Positions 1 to 12,685 of a stretch of DNA of 64,000 bases are shown here, in pieces. The position numbers and the translations under genes are program-made. The DNA is from Chrysemys picta bellii (lineage: Eukaryota > Chordata > Testudines > Emydidae): NCBI RefSeq assembly GCF_011386835.1, contig NC_088799.1, positions 77,147,302-77,211,301 of the forward strand, written 5' to 3'. The notes under the pieces were generated by a model that was given only the letters and a program-made list of their open reading frames with translations, had not been told where the DNA came from and did not search any database. Each line of letters opens with the position of its first letter. The stretch's first letter is position 1.

Positions 1-587
1 GGGATATTAACAGATATAAAGCAGATATCCGCAGATTTGCAGGAACAGGAGCAGGACTAACTTAAGTGCATGGCAACTAGTGTCAGATTCTCTAATTTAC
101 CTCACTTTAAATACACATGGAAACAAATTTTGAACCTTAATCAGAAGCATCTATGAAAAATTACATCATTTGTGAGATAGCAGAGATTGTGCAGTTAGCT
201 CACTGGATTCTTTTTCATAATTCCATTTCTTATCATTACAAACCATCTAGATAAAGTTAGAATGCTTCCAAACTCAGTTTGGTTGGTGAAGTTTCTATCT
301 TTTTATCTTACTAGCAAGCTAATATATTTGAGCTACCTTGGGCTGTAAGACAAGAGCATTTGGCTAACATGAGTGGTATCATCTTATTTGTCATATTATT
401 CTTGAGGAATAGTAAACTCCTTAAAAATCCACTCTTTCCATGAAGTGGACTGTAATGAACCATTATTTTGATTGTTTATGATTTATGTTACTTATGTAAC
501 TAGTCACACACCCCGATCCTTTTTTCAACGCTAGACAATATGGTAATTTAAAGCTATCACAAGGGCAGGGCCTTCTTTCAATGAAAC
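1..587. other. Intronic or downstream sequence, nothing recognised
   Basis: AT-rich single-copy-looking sequence left of the CR1 element. I see no exon with splice signals matching the exchanger gene and no convincing RNA gene. The first 40 bases contain short repeated ggatat/cagat motifs that may be the edge of an interspersed repeat, but the piece is too short to name. Confidence 0.4.
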
Positions 588-1029
588 ATAGACTCATAGA
601 CTCTCAGACTCTAAGGTCAGAAGTGACCATTCTGATCATCTAGTCTGACCTCCCGCATGATGCGGGCCACAAAAGCTGACCCACCCACCCCTGGAAGAAT
701 TCTCTCCCTTGACTCAGCTGTTGAAGTCCCCAAATCATGATTTAAAGACTTCAAATCGCTGAGAATCCTCCAGCAAGCGACCCCTGCCCCATGCTGCGGA
801 GGAAGGCGAAAAACCTCCAGGGCCTCTGCCAATCTACCCTGGAGGAAAATTCCTTCCCGACCTCAAATATGGCGATCAGCTGAACCCCGAGCATGCGGGC
901 AAGATTGTCTAGCCAGACCCTCTGGAAAAAGTTCTCTGTAGTAACTTTTAATATCCCATCATTGACCATTGTTGCTAATTACCAGCGATGGCACGTTATT
1001 GACCTAATGACTAAAATCACTTTATCCCA

Positions 1030-2544
1030 TCAAACCATCCCCTCCATAAACCTATCAAGCTTAATCTTAAAACCAGAGAGGTCTTTCGCCCCCACTGTTT
1101 CCCTCAGAAGGCTGTTCCAAAATTTCACCCCTCCGATGGTTAGAAACCTTCGTCTAATTTCAAGCCTAAACTTCCCCACAGCCAGTTTATATCCATTCGT
1201 TCTCGTGTCCACATTAGTACTGAGCTGAAATAATTCCTCTCTTTCCCTGGTATTTATCCCTCTGATATATTTAAAGAGAGCAATCATATCCCCCCTCAGC
1301 CTTCTTTTGGTTAAGGTAAACAAACCGAGCTCCTCGAGTCTCCTTTCATACGACAGATTTTCCATTCCTCGGATCATCCTAGTTGCCCTTCTTTGTACCC
1401 GTTCCAGTTTGATTTCATCCTTTTTAAACATGGGAAACCAGAACTGCACACAGTACTCCAAATGAGGTCTCACCAGTGCCTTGTATAACGGAACCAGCAC
1501 CTCCTTATCCCTACTAGAAATACCTCGCCTAATGCATCCCAAGACCACATTAGCTTTTTTCACGGCCACGTCACATTGCCGACTCATAGTCATCCTGCGA
1601 TCAACCAGGACTCCGAGGTCCTTCTCCTCTTCCGTTACTTCCAACTGATGCGTCCCTAGCTTATAACTAAAATTCTTGTTATTTATCCCTAAATGCATAA
1701 CCTTACACTTCTCACTATTAAATTTCATCCTATTACTATTACTCCAGTTTACAAGGTCATCCAAATCTCCCTGCAGGATATCCCGATCCTTCTCCGAATT
1801 GGCAATACCTCCCAACTTTGTGTCATCCGCAAACTTTACCAGCCCACTCCTACATTTGGTTCCGAGGTCAGTAATGAATAGATTAAATAAAATCGGACCC
1901 AAAACAGAACCTTGAGGAACTCCACTGGTAACCTCCCTCCAACCTGACAGTTCACCTTTTAGTATGACCCGCTGCAGTCTCCCCTTTAACCAGTTCTTCA
2001 TCCACCTCTGGATTTTCATATCGATCCCCATCTTTTCCAATGTAACCAATAATTCCTCATGAGGTACCGTATCAAACGCTTTACTGAAGTCGAGGTATAT
2101 TAGATCCACCGCATTTCCTTTATCTAAATAATCTGTTACTTTCTCAAAGAAGGAGATCAGGTTGGTTTGGCACGATCTACCTTTCGTAAAACCATGTTGT
2201 AATTTGTCCCAATTGGCATTGTCCTCAAGGTCCTTAACTACTTTCTCCTTCAAAATTTTTTCCAAGACCTTGCATATTACAGATGTTAAACTAACAGGCC
2301 TGTAGTTACCCGGGTCACTTTTTTTCCCCTTCTTGAAAATAGGAACCACATTAGCTATTCTCCAGTCAAACGGTACCACCCCCGAGTTTACAGATTCATT
2401 AAAAATTATCGCTAATGGGCTTGCAATTTCTCGCACCAGTTCCTTTAATATTCTCGGATGAAGATCATCCGGTCTGCCCAATTTAGTTCCGTTAAGCTGT
2501 TTGAGTTTGGCTTCTACCTCGGATACGGTAATGTCAATCCCCAC
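1030..2544 (-). pseudogene. CR1 reverse transcriptase segment (ORF2 C-terminal part)
   Basis: A 504-codon open stretch encodes the CR1 reverse transcriptase. Visible family landmarks are the finger/palm stretch IANVVPIFKKG, the RPVSLTS motif, LDFSKAFDTVPHE (first catalytic aspartate), SGVPQGSVLGPILF, and the catalytic FADDTKL box around residue 240. The C-terminal thumb ends with LDRFMEGMV, typical for CR1. The open frame starts at a methionine only because an in-frame TAG lies just upstream (about 2630); the true protein would be continuous with the linker and endonuclease to the right. It would act in target-primed reverse transcription of its own RNA. This copy cannot make the full protein. 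Confidence 0.93.
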
Positions 2545-2829
2545 TCCTTTATTCCCATCCGTCTCACTTCTACTATTCCTCAGCCTTTCATTAGCCTTAT
2601 TAAATACCGATGCAAAATATTCATTTAGCTATTGTGCCATGCCTAGATTATCCTTAATCTCCACTCCATCTACAGTCTTAAGCGGTCCCACTTCTTCTTT
2701 CTTTGTTTTCTTCCTATTTATATGGCTATAAAAGCTCTTGCTATTGGTTTTAATTCCCCATGCAAGATCCAACTCTACACGGCTTTTGGCTTTTCTCACT
2801 CCATCTCTACATGCTCTGACCTCAATAAT

Positions 2830-3057
2830 TTAGGTTTCTTTGCTGATTCCTCCCATCTTCCACTCCTTGTACGCTTTCTGTTTTTTCTTAATGACCCCTC
2901 TGAGACGCTTGCTCATCCAGCTCGGTCTAAATCTCCTTCCTACGAACCGTTTTCCCTTTCTCGGGATACAGGCCTCCGACAGCTCCTGCAACTTCAACTT
3001 GAAATAATCCCAGGCGCCTTCCACCTTTAGATCCCTAAATATGTTAGTCCAATCCAC
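2830..3057 (-). pseudogene. CR1 ORF2 linker segment
   Basis: A 75-codon fragment of the CR1 polyprotein between endonuclease and reverse transcriptase. It has the characteristic VDWTNIFRDLKVEGAWDYFK-type helical stretch followed by a basic region (KKKQKAYKEWK). It ends at a stop before the reverse transcriptase frame resumes, so it is a decayed piece and not a gene. Confidence 0.8.
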
Positions 3058-3161
3058 TTCCCTAACCAGTCCTCTTAATTTATTAAAGTTAGCCCTTTTG
3101 AAATCGTAAACCTTAGTCTCCGATTTAATTCTGTTAATCTTTCCATTTAGTTTAAACCGAA

Positions 3162-3635
3162 TTAGCTCATGATCACTCGAGCCAAGGTTGCCCCCAAAAC
3201 CATTTCCTCAACGAGGTCCTCACTACTCACCAATACCAAATCTAAAATGGCATCCCCCCTCGTCGGTTCAGCAACTACTTGATGAAGGAATTCATCAGCT
3301 ATCAAGTCTAGGAAAATCTGAGCCCTATTATTGTTACTAGCATTTGTTCCCCAATCTATATCCGGGAAGTTAAAGTCTCCCATGATTACACAGTTCCTAT
3401 TAGTATTTACTTCCCTAAAAACGTTAAAGAGTTCTCTGTCCATATCCAGGCTAGATCCCGGCGGTCTATAGCACACCCCAAGCACTATCTCAGGGGAGGC
3501 TCTAGTAGTTCTTTTACCCAATGTGAGTATTGCCCAGACAGACTCTGTCTTATCCATTCCATCACTTATTATTTCTTTACAGTTTACCTCATTATTGACA
3601 TACAATGCTACTCCCCCTCCTTTACCTTTGATCAT
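3162..3635 (-). pseudogene. CR1 endonuclease segment (EEP/APE type), frameshifted
   Basis: This 157-codon open stretch is the C-terminal half of the APE-like endonuclease of a CR1 LINE. Supporting motifs are GGGVALYV, VCYRPPGS and the catalytic-core stretch IMGDFNFPDIDW. The expected family sequence continues into a different frame after about 3180 (the SSDHELI-type motif is out of frame), so a frameshift ends the ORF. The N-terminal half is missing because the element is 5'-truncated. In a live element this domain nicks target DNA to start reverse transcription. Confidence 0.88.
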
Positions 3636-3643
3636 AAAGTGCT

Positions 3644-5183
3644 AACACCTGCCTTTTGTATGTATGTGAAGCTATCTCTGACATATATACTAACGCCAAG
3701 ATTTTCCAGTGACTACTGATTCTGATTGCCCCAGTTGTTGTGTGCATCATAAAGAGACCTGATTTTCAGAAGATACCGAGCCCCTCAAAATCGGTACCAC
3801 ACACTCAAAATCAGGCCCCTTTAAGTTGTCTCATGCCAAAAACTGAGATGTTCAAAATCACTAGTTACTTTTAAAAACCTTGCTCTTAGTGTTAAGTGGG
3901 TTTAGAATGCATCCATTTCTTTGCTCTCTCCCCTGGTGTAGAGAGAATTGACCTCGTCTGGAGGACCGTTTAACTAAAGTTCCATATTACTACAAAATCC
4001 AGGTATGCCTGTCACTGGCCTTTTAAGAGGGAAGAGGCTGGTGCACTTGTGACGGTCACCTGATGCTCAGAGGGCTTAGGAGAGGGTAGGGGAATCTGGG
4101 TGAGTCAGGGCAGAGAGAGTAGATGTGGGGCTTTCACTGCCTCAGAGAATGAATGCAGAGAGCAGAAAGCTCTGCAGGTACTCCATGAGAATAGGAGACA
4201 GGCCACTAGCTGGGTGGCCTGGGGAATGGGAGAAGGAGCTGCTGGAGCAAGAGGGAGCACTGGGGAGTGCCCCTGTGGCCCCTGTCCTGTACAACAAGCA
4301 GGGAACTGGGAAAAGCCCAGGAGGAACGTGAGGCTTTTATTAAGCCCAGGTCGGATGGGCGGTGTTTGTGTTACTGCTTCATTTGAGCTTTTGAACTCTA
4401 GTGGGAGACTCCGGGGGGGCAAGCATGAGAGCCCTCCAGCCTAAAGTACAACTGAGACTGACAAAGAGCCTCAGGTCACCAAAGACAATGAAGCCAGAAC
4501 CTTTTGAGTCATGGCATTGATGTTTATTTTGTGATTTGATATTAATAAATTAATCCATCTCATAGTCCAGAGTGTGTTGGAGAAATATTCTTGAGGAGCC
4601 CTGAGAAGGGGAAACTGAGGTAAAAGCTCCTGCAGGGTCATCCCATGCCAGGAGAGGGTGCTCTGAGATGGCAGCCCTGTGACAATACCCAACATAACAC
4701 CTGTTTTTCTCCTTAATCGGGTATCAAATCCTAGAGTGTATTTTACTTTGGTGCTCATTCTGCTCCTGGTAAAATACCTAAGGGCCTTGCTTTAAAGGGA
4801 TATCTACATTAGCTTTTTCCTACTAACCTTTTCACCATTATTATTCCTGGTAGAGCTACACCAGTGCAAAGATGGGGTTTGTCAACATGGAAAAGACTCG
4901 CGTAGACAAGGCCTAACAGTGTTACTCAGCGACTGTTGTCAACCACACAAATATAAGACACATTCTCCCAACTCCTGCCTCGTTCAATAAGAATTCTAAC
5001 CTCTGCACGCCTGATACAAGGAAAGGTCTGATAGCTTTATGTTCAATTCTTTTGTCCAATTAGAGTCCACACTAAATCTAAAGAGTGTCAGCATCAGCCA
5101 TGTATCTGAAACAAAACCACTGTCATGCACTATGTAATAATTGGACTGACGTAGGCATTCTACCATATGGATAGTATCCTTAC
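3644..5183. other. Intron 5 sequence with a possible MITE remnant
   Basis: No exon is recognisable. The stretch at about 4795-4912 resembles a decayed turtle MITE (its right end reads gtagacaaggccta, like the ends of the Harbinger-type MITEs near 57 kb). Open stretches on both strands at 4100-4450 lack family resemblance and splice support. I searched for the exon that should follow exon 5 of the exchanger here and did not find it. Confidence 0.4.
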
Positions 5184-5380
5184 CTGTACAAACACAGTGA
5201 AGAGAATAAGTACAGTTGTGGCTGCAATGAAGAGCTTCTTTCTAGGGAAGTCAGGGAGCAAGAAAACCAGAGAGAAACAGATGGCGCCTCTAAGACCCCC
5301 ATATGCTATAATAAACTGATCCTTGCTGGTAACAGTGTTCACATGTAATCTGTTCACGAAGAAAGTCAATACAAGAACCC
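5184..5380 (-). CDS. SLC9A2-like: Na+/H+ exchanger (SLC9A2-like), coding exon 5
   Basis: A 197-nt internal exon. The acceptor is TTTAATAG|GGG and the donor CAG|GTAAGG on the minus strand. It takes up the phase-1 junction from exon 4 and ends in phase 0. It encodes about 66 residues: the [10 protein letters not shown] membrane segment, [20 protein letters not shown] and [10 protein letters not shown]. The YGGLRGA motif lies in a conserved ion-transport membrane helix of NHE proteins. The loop after FLLP is two residues shorter than I recall in mammalian NHE2 (LLP-DFPRKK). The exon ends at LFTVFVQ, which matches the NHE1-type wording FFTVFVQG. Further exons must lie left of this one. Confidence 0.93.
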
Positions 5381-8300
5381 CTATTAAAGTAGGAAAGAAG
5401 ATGAGAAATTAGCAAGCAAGAAGAGAACTTACACAGCATTAAAATAAGTGGCTATTACACTGTGAACAAATTACACATCAGTAGGAATAGGGCAGGGAAG
5501 ACTTTGGTAATATACTACACTCCTCCACTGGCCAGATCCACTGGGTTTCTATCTGTCTGATACTAGCCCCAGAATAGCTAAGAATCCAAACCCAGTTATG
5601 TCTGACTTGGAGGAGACAGGAAATAGTGTTGAATGGCCACAGTTTGGTAGGTCTCGTAAGACCTATAAGACGTTAGACTGATCTTTTGGTAATATCCCAT
5701 GTTGGATACTATCAACCTTGTGTGTCATCAAGATCAATTCTTGAAACTGGGGTTCCTTTTAGAACAAGAATGAGGTTTGACCCAGAGTTTTAGTTTATGT
5801 ACATAGCCATCACTGAGGTGTTCCTAAAATATACAAATTCAGTTAGTGAATAAGTGCTAAGTATTAACTGAGTATTTAATAAATAAAACTATTATAATAC
5901 AATACAGTGTAACAACGTATTTGTTTTGATGGCAGTTTAAAAAAATATTTTAAAAGTCACTCTTTGTTTCATATTAACAGTAATGCACAGGTCCAAGAAT
6001 TCATATTCATTAGTATAATAATATGGGAACCGACCCTGGGAATTGACTTAAACAGTAGTTGATTCATTCTAATTGGTAATTAATTATTGGATTTTCTGGG
6101 TGATAAATAGTCTTTCAAGGGCAAACTGGCAATTTGGTTTATTTTAATAATTTAGTTACAGGTTACCTTTTGAACTGCATTTGGTTTTAAGCAACAGCCA
6201 GGGCACACAAAATATTTTATGTTTTGTAATTGCATTAAGCTTGTGGATTTGGCAGTCTCTAATTCATAGAGATTAATACTGTGTGAACTTTAAGTTTATG
6301 AAAGGTGCCACAGCAATTGATGCAATTGATAATCATTTGCAATTAAACAGAAGCAAAAAGTTGCAGTAGGTCACACTGTGGGTCTATTAATTTGACAATA
6401 TCCCTGTTACAGAAACTGAGAAAGAAACACGTACGTGGCTCTAAACTTCTAGGGCTTGATTCTGACTTCATTAACACCTGTGTAAATCAGGCCTTACTCC
6501 ATTTACACCAATGGAACCTGTACAGATGAGATCAGAATCAGGCCCTTAAACTCTGAAACAGTGACTATAATTAAGCAATAACAACGGAGACCCTGGACAT
6601 TTCATTTCTTGAAGATTAATCTTTAAGATTAATGGCTATCTTGAGAATTGATGACATAAGAGGGTCATGAATTCTCTCCCTTGCCCCCTCACATCACTAC
6701 AGCTTTTTTTTTAAATGTTTTAAAGACATTATCCACCTCATTTGTTGGGAAATAAACTTTAAAAACAATACTATACAAACACTTCCCCACACACTTCTAA
6801 TAACTAGGAATAACCAATTTCTCTCATACAGAGGAACAATTTGGAGAAGGCAAGAAATCTTGGAATATTCAGTAATAGCGAACATGATTAACGGAACTGT
6901 GGCAATGATGTATTCCCAGCTCCAGGAGCGCCCGGGAATTAAGGCCAAGAGGAGCAGATGATGACAAGAACTCCAGTTTTCATTTTCAACGTTCTATCTA
7001 ACTGACAATAACACTTTTAGTTTGAAAAAATGCTACGTAGAAACATATTTCACAACTAGACCAGAGCCTTCAAGTGCCATCTTTAAGTAGGAGTGATTAG
7101 TAATAAATACATTTTCCATCCATATAGTCAATTATCATTTATGTCCCTTAAATTAACTCAGGATCTGTTCGGTTGAAGATGTAGCATATGATTAACTATT
7201 TGGGCCAAAATATTTCTCCTTTTGGAGAAGCACCATAACAAACAGATAGCAGAAAATTCTAACTTGTTTAAAGAATGGCAAAATATTGGTGTCCTGGGGC
7301 CTGCTGTCACCCACTCAATTGCTTCATTTTTCTGCACTTTTCAGACCTCCTCCAACTTATGCCAGTGTGACTCCACTCAGCTGGTTTCAATAGAGTTATT
7401 CCTGATTTAGTGCAGCATAAGTGAGAGAATCAGAGTGGCTCCACTAGTGGGATGAGGTCCTGGAACCTGGTGGAAAGGGCCAAGCTTCTCCAATAACATC
7501 AAAAACTTCTCGCCACAAAGACCTTTTCACAAGAGCTTTATTCTCAGGTTTAGGGTCCTCAGGTTGCAAGAAAAAACAGCAACAAAGGTTCTTACAGAAA
7601 ATAAAAGACGCATGAGTAGTGGTAAGTAGCAGGAGGGGCTCACCATCCTGAGTACAAACCCACCAGGCTCCCATGGGTATGCACTCGGGGGTGCTAGCCC
7701 GAGCCCCTGCCCGAGTTACCATGACTACACTACTATTTTTAGCATGCTAGCTTGATGAGAGCTAGTGTGAGTATGTCTCCTTGAGCTCCAAGTGCAGACA
7801 TACTCTAAATATTGTAAATAGGTGAGCCAGAGATCAAAACGTTGAATGAAATTCAGCCCTGGATGAATGTGGGCCTAGCACCTTTTGAAGTCAATGGGAA
7901 TTATTATTCCAGGGCTGATTTTGATGTCATCTCTTCTTTGCTCTTTCTGTTTACAATATTAAACCCTTTCCGGTAATGTGATAAGTAAATAGAGAATTTG
8001 AGGTTTACTGCCTATTCTTGGAACACCGGGGCAGTTTGTTAGGTGCTTTAATGATTGTTACTGACATTGTTTGTTACCCTCCTGCCATGAGCTATTTTCA
8101 AACAAGGGGAGTCCAAATAATTCAGAATGCTTTTGTCATTTCATTGAAAATGAACATTTTAAACAAAGGAAACCATTTTCTCATAGTAAAACACTCAAGG
8201 GTTTGCATAATTGACCAATAAATGTGCTTCCAGGTACATTTATGGCACTCAGTTATTAACAGCAAATCTAGTCATGTGTTAATAGCCAATAAAGCACATC

Positions 8301-11295
8301 CTGCCATGTCTTGTTGTTAATCACTGAGAATCCAATTTAAGTAATTTGTTTAATGAGCCTATTAAACTTCAGGTCAAGTTTTAACCACAAAGGTATTTCT
8401 GGTTGCTTTAGTGGTTTGTAAACAGACACCCCATGAAGCAGCTTTCACAAATTCTAGGTGCCACCTTTCTTCTCAAAAATGTACTATGTTTGTGACAACT
8501 TTGGACATTAATTTAAGATTAAGTTATAAAAGGCATCCCTAGAAGAGAAAAGAGACTGCACGTAGCTACGGGCTCCAGGATTAAATCCCAGTATCAAGAG
8601 GCCTGATTCTCCACTCCATTGTGGGGTCCTTTCCACCTGTGCAAAGTGGTTGTCAAACACCCCTCCTCGACTTTGCACAGATGTCAGTGACTCCATGTGG
8701 TGCAGGGCAGTGGAGAAGCATGCTCCCTGAATGTCAAATCAGTGCAAGTTACACTTCTTTACTACTTTCACCCATTTTCCTGACCATTTACAAACACTGG
8801 AAAATGTCTTTGGGAGTTGCACCTGCTTACATGTGGTCTGTTTTTTGTCTGGTTACTGTAAAAGTCAGCAAATATCTAGGTCACAGCCTTTTTTCAGGAT
8901 TTAAGAAGATAATTTTCAACTCCAAGTGTGTTGGGAAAGGATTTGGGGGCCTATCCCTACCCTCCCATTTAGAACTTGGTCTTGGTCTCCCCACCCATGA
9001 GTGACTCTGTATTCTCAGGTGGGGGTTTATAAGCTAGTGACGGGGAGAGCAAGTTAGCCCTGGGTCTTGTTTAACTTGCCCATTTAAATGGCAAACCTTT
9101 CCCTAGCGTGCCTGAATTCTAGCTGTTGTGCCTCTATATGAAAAAAGGTGTGTTGTTTCTCTAACAAACTGTCTGTTTGAATTGAAGTGGTTGTGAAAGG
9201 TGCCTGACTGACAAACCCACACATGGAAGTCCTCTTATTAGCTACAGCTTAGGAAATGCCTGGGCAGCAGCAGTGTAAATTTCCTCACTTTAAGGCTTTA
9301 AGCCACATTTACATCATTAGAATTCTGGGCTGGTGAGTACCTAGCATTATGTAGGTGTCTGAAGGAGCTGCCCTAAGTTACAGACAGCCAGAGCTGCTCG
9401 GAATTGCTGGAGCATGATGCACCCCAACATACTGGGACTGGCAAGGGACCCTGTGTTTCCCATAACTGCATGGGGGGAATTCTCCTATTGCTGGCCCAGG
9501 GGCTTTTACGGAGCAAAGAGTGGCCATAGTGAGAGGGAAAATCCCTCCTATATTCCTATACATTGTGCCCAGGTAGGTAAACAAGAACAAAGACATAGAA
9601 CAATAGGGCACAATACTAGGCTATATATTAAGTTTCTCTATTTGCGTATTATTTGTTTATATATTGTCTCCAAACTCTGGGCTAGGAGCATGTGTTGTGT
9701 GTCTTTATGGCAAGGAAGAGTCCCTGAAAAGTAATGTTGGGAGTATCCCAGGGTTGCTGAGTAAAGGAGAGGTCTAGCCCTCTGCTTTAAAAATATAAGA
9801 TGAGAGAAAAAGTAATCATGGGGCCTCTACATCATCATCAAGGGAAGCGTTCATCCACTATTTGTTATTCACTGAATCTTATTCTGAGCATCGCAGTGCC
9901 CAGCTCTGAAGCTTAGATTAATCTCCAGTTTTGCTCTGTTTCCAGGATACCATTTGCCCATTAACATTTTCCAGCTGTTCCTACAGGAGAATTTACAGCT
10001 GCTGAGGTCTTGGTTCATATCATTTCCCTCCCGTGCTGCAGAGAGTGTGGATTATCCTCTACAAAAAATAACTTGATGTAACTGCAGCGCCCTTCATTTG
10101 CTTATGTTCTTAGACATGCTAGCTCAAAACTTTACCAAACCCGAGCTTCTCACATTTTTGCTGGCCGCCTCCATTTCAAGGCCCCAGTGCTCTTCTATAC
10201 CAGCTCAGTGGAAGACATTCTTCCACAGGGAAGCAGAATGGCCCAGGAGTTCCAGGACAGAGAGATCCTGTGTGCCAGCTGTGATGTCCCTTTATGGGAT
10301 ACAGTTTGCTCCTCCTGCATAGGTAGCCAGCTCTGCTGGACAGTGCACAGATGAATGGAGTCATGGATCTCCATCCTCCATACCCTCTATGGGGCACAGA
10401 GCAAGTCCCAGGGCAGTAGGAGGGTGCAGTCCCTGTGCTACTGTGACTGCAGGAACTGAAATTCTTGTTACCAAACAAGCAAGTGATGAGCTTCTCACAT
10501 GCTGTCTGCCCACTGTACCCACTTAATGGCCAGGCAGAATCTGTCCTGGGTTTAAGTACAGTTACTGTTGTCATTTTAAAATACTTCCATCCTACATCTA
10601 CTGTAAGAGATGACTACACATTGTGTATAAGGACTCTGGATTGATCGCCCAGCTGCATAGATGCGCATGAGGATTCACATTTCACTACAAAACACAGGCC
10701 TCTGCTTCTCCTGCTAATAATACAGCTCATTAGCTCAGCTAGCAGAGAGAACTGGTTATACATAACATCCAGTCCATCACCTTCCCAGCTAAGGGAAATG
10801 ATTCACATGCAACCAAGCCAATACAGGACTTATTTCTTCCAGTTAAGACAGCATTTGCCCTTGAATACACTCTAGAGGAGTTGAGTACTCAGGAGTCCAA
10901 GCCAATCCTGAGGCACTCATCTGAATCAATCTGTGCCCAGATACCTGCAACCACGTTAAGAAGAGACAATAAGATTCATGCTTAAGATGATCAGCTCCAA
11001 AAACAAGATCCCCCCTATTAGCTGAAGAACCAGTTTATCTTATCCAATACAGGAACAAAGGGAGTCAATCACATTTTCCATTGAAGGATGTGATAAAGTG
11101 AACTGGAAACATGGTAGAAATACAAATGGAAGTACTAAATGAACCAGCAGTTAGAATTAAAGGTTATGTTCTGAATGTTAGGCAACCAGTACTTTTCAAA
11201 GAGTCACTCCACTCCTACACTTAAATGAGATACATAATAAACTCCGAGATTGTACATGTCATTGCCACAAAGAAAAATCAGTTTTTTCACCATAC
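5381..11295. other. Intron 4 of the exchanger gene
   Basis: A 5.9-kb intron with no coding evidence. It contains a palindromic MITE-like repeat at 6452-6545, a possible relative at 7850-7930 (aattcagccctgg...ccagggctga) and otherwise AT-rich sequence. Open stretches such as 9414-9734 and 10176-10574 show no family similarity. Confidence 0.6.
6452..6545. repeat. Palindromic MITE-like repeat (GGGCYTGATTCTGA ends)
   Basis: The left end GGGCTTGATTCTGACTTCAT and the reverse complement of the right end (GGGCCTGATTCTGATCTCAT) match at 17 of 20 bases, so the unit has terminal inverted repeats. The interior carries the acaccaatgga/tccatttacacc hairpin seen in the related copies across this window. 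A non-autonomous DNA transposon is the likeliest source; I cannot name its superfamily. Confidence 0.65.
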
Positions 11296-11513
11296 CTAGT
11301 GCTCTCCAAATAAGACAGAAAATGACGGTAAAGCAAATATAAGACCAACTCCACTCATGGTTGTCTCCAATGGTAGAGACCCCAAGGAAGATGAAGATAA
11401 GGGTATCACTAACACTGCTCCACATCTTCATAAAGTATTTGATTGTAGTGTGAGACTTTAGAGAGATATTCGCCTCCACATAACGTTTCATGCCCATGGC
11501 ACAAGCAATAATA
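11296..11513 (-). CDS. SLC9A2-like: Na+/H+ exchanger (SLC9A2-like), coding exon 4
   Basis: A 218-nt exon with acceptor TTTCCTCAG|TAT and donor CTAG|GTATGG on the minus strand. One base completes the alanine codon split from exon 3, then 72 codons follow, ending in phase 1. It encodes [35 protein letters not shown] and [18 protein letters not shown], then CLIWRALG. These are hallmark NHE membrane and loop segments. KMWSSVS and LGVST follow NHE1 wording, while NHEW follows NHE2/NHE4 wording. The exon is intact, with no stop or frameshift, consistent with a functioning transporter. Confidence 0.94.
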
Positions 11514-11624
11514 CTGAGGAAAGAAAATAAATCAATTACATATGGTACATAGGTTGGTTGGCAGAACATGCTAGATAGGCAAAAATTATATCATAGCCTT
11601 TCCAAGACAATGTAAGTTTTGGGT

Positions 11625-11757
11625 CAGATTCTGGTACGCTGAGACTCACTAAGTAGTACCTTACTCCCCAAGTAATTCTATTAAAAATCAGTGAGACTAC
11701 TTGTGCCGAAAGAGACTACTCTGTGTGAGTAAGGGTATTTGGATCTGGCCCTTAATA
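11625..11757. repeat. Palindromic MITE-like repeat
   Basis: The ends read gggtcagattctgg at the left and ggatctggccct at the right, which are inverted relative to each other. The interior includes agtgagactac/gtagtacctt-like complementary blocks. It belongs to the same broad family as the units at 6452, 13820, 21120 and 34205. Confidence 0.5.
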
Positions 11758-12339
11758 AATAAATGCTAAGTTATTACATTGATTGTAGGGAGGTAGTGAC
11801 ACCTATAGTTAATGTTGCCCAACGCTTTCCATTATAAGACCCTGTTTTCAATTCCTTATAAGTTTGCCAAACTTTAACCATTTGGGCTGAAATTTTCAAT
11901 CCTGGGTGTTTGCCTCAGGCTGATGTTTTCTGGAAAATTTCAGCAAAAAAGGTTCAGCTGTTTCTCAGAGTGAGGTTAGGGGAAAAAATACATTGGCTTG
12001 CTTATGTTAAAATATTCTTATAAACATTTCATTGAGAAGATCTAGCACCTCCTCCATGGGCCACCTTATTTCTAGCATTTCCTAGCTTTTGAGTGTTTTA
12101 CTTTGCAATTTTGTAACATTCTTTTAATGTAGCTTTACATATCATTATTAATATATTGCATATATCTACTTCCTGTCATCTGTTTGCCATCAGCAGTGCA
12201 ACAGTGACAGATTCTAATCAAGACTTAATCTCAATTTTTGGAATCAAAGACTCATAAATATTAGAAATGCAAAAGGCCTGTTAGATAATAACCAAGTTCA
12301 TCTCCCAGCCATAGCAGGACTGTTCCCTATATACACAAT

Positions 12340-12560
12340 AAAAATTGCTCCCTGCAGTACACATTGTTATTTGTATTACCATGGTGCCCCAGGGTCCCAG
12401 TTATGGATCATGCCCCACTGTTCTAGGCTCTGTAGAAGCACATAAAAAAGAGACAGTCCATGCCCTGAAGAGCTTGCAGTCCAAGTGCAAGACCAGAGAC
12501 AATGGGTGGATGCAGCAAACTGGCAGTAGGGAGCATAAGGAAATGATGAGAAAATACTGA
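12340..12560 (+). repeat. SINE-like amniote repeat (accatggtgcccca...aagagcttgcagtc)
   Basis: This matches an interspersed repeat that I also see, more decayed, at about 27225-27330 and 24437-24530: a ttgtattac start, a central gtgctaggc-type block, then gacagtcc..ccctgaagagcttgcagtc. The repeated order of blocks across three loci in this window is the direct evidence. It is probably an old SINE or non-autonomous element; I do not assign a family name. Confidence 0.5.
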
Positions 12561-12596
12561 AGAGACAAGAATTACAGAAAAGGAATAGGAGCAAAT

Positions 12597-12685
12597 TCCA
12601 ACATAAGTTACACCAGTGTAAATCTGAAGTAATTCAGCTCATTCAATGGAGTTTACACCACTATGAGGCCAGAATCTGGCCCGTA
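12597..12685. repeat. Palindromic MITE-like repeat, partial
   Basis: It contains the paired blocks agttacaccagtgtaaatctg and gagtttacaccac, and ends with gccagaatctggccc. It is the same family as the unit at 6452-6545, in a more decayed form. Confidence 0.45.

Larger units (their letters stand above)
588..3643 (-). mobile_element. CR1 LINE retrotransposon, 5'-truncated, decayed
   Basis: Read on the minus strand this is one CR1 non-LTR retrotransposon: an endonuclease part, a linker, a reverse transcriptase and a 3' untranslated end. The 3' tail at 588-615 shows the CR1-type short tandem repeats (ctatgagtctatg on the minus strand). The 5' end stops inside the endonuclease reading frame near 3640, as usual for incomplete reverse transcription. 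The copy is dead: the frame shifts near 3180 and an in-frame TAG lies near 2630 between linker and reverse transcriptase. It lies in intron 5, or downstream of the known exons, of the exchanger gene and in the same orientation as that gene. Confidence 0.93.

Noticed and set aside
4100..4444. ORFs of 105-114 aa on both strands
   Set aside because: No motif, overlapping on opposite strands and no splice sites joining them to the exchanger exons.
4471..4758. Candidate next exon of the exchanger on the minus strand
   Set aside because: The translation lacks the expected TIRPLV-type segment and has no acceptor in the right phase.
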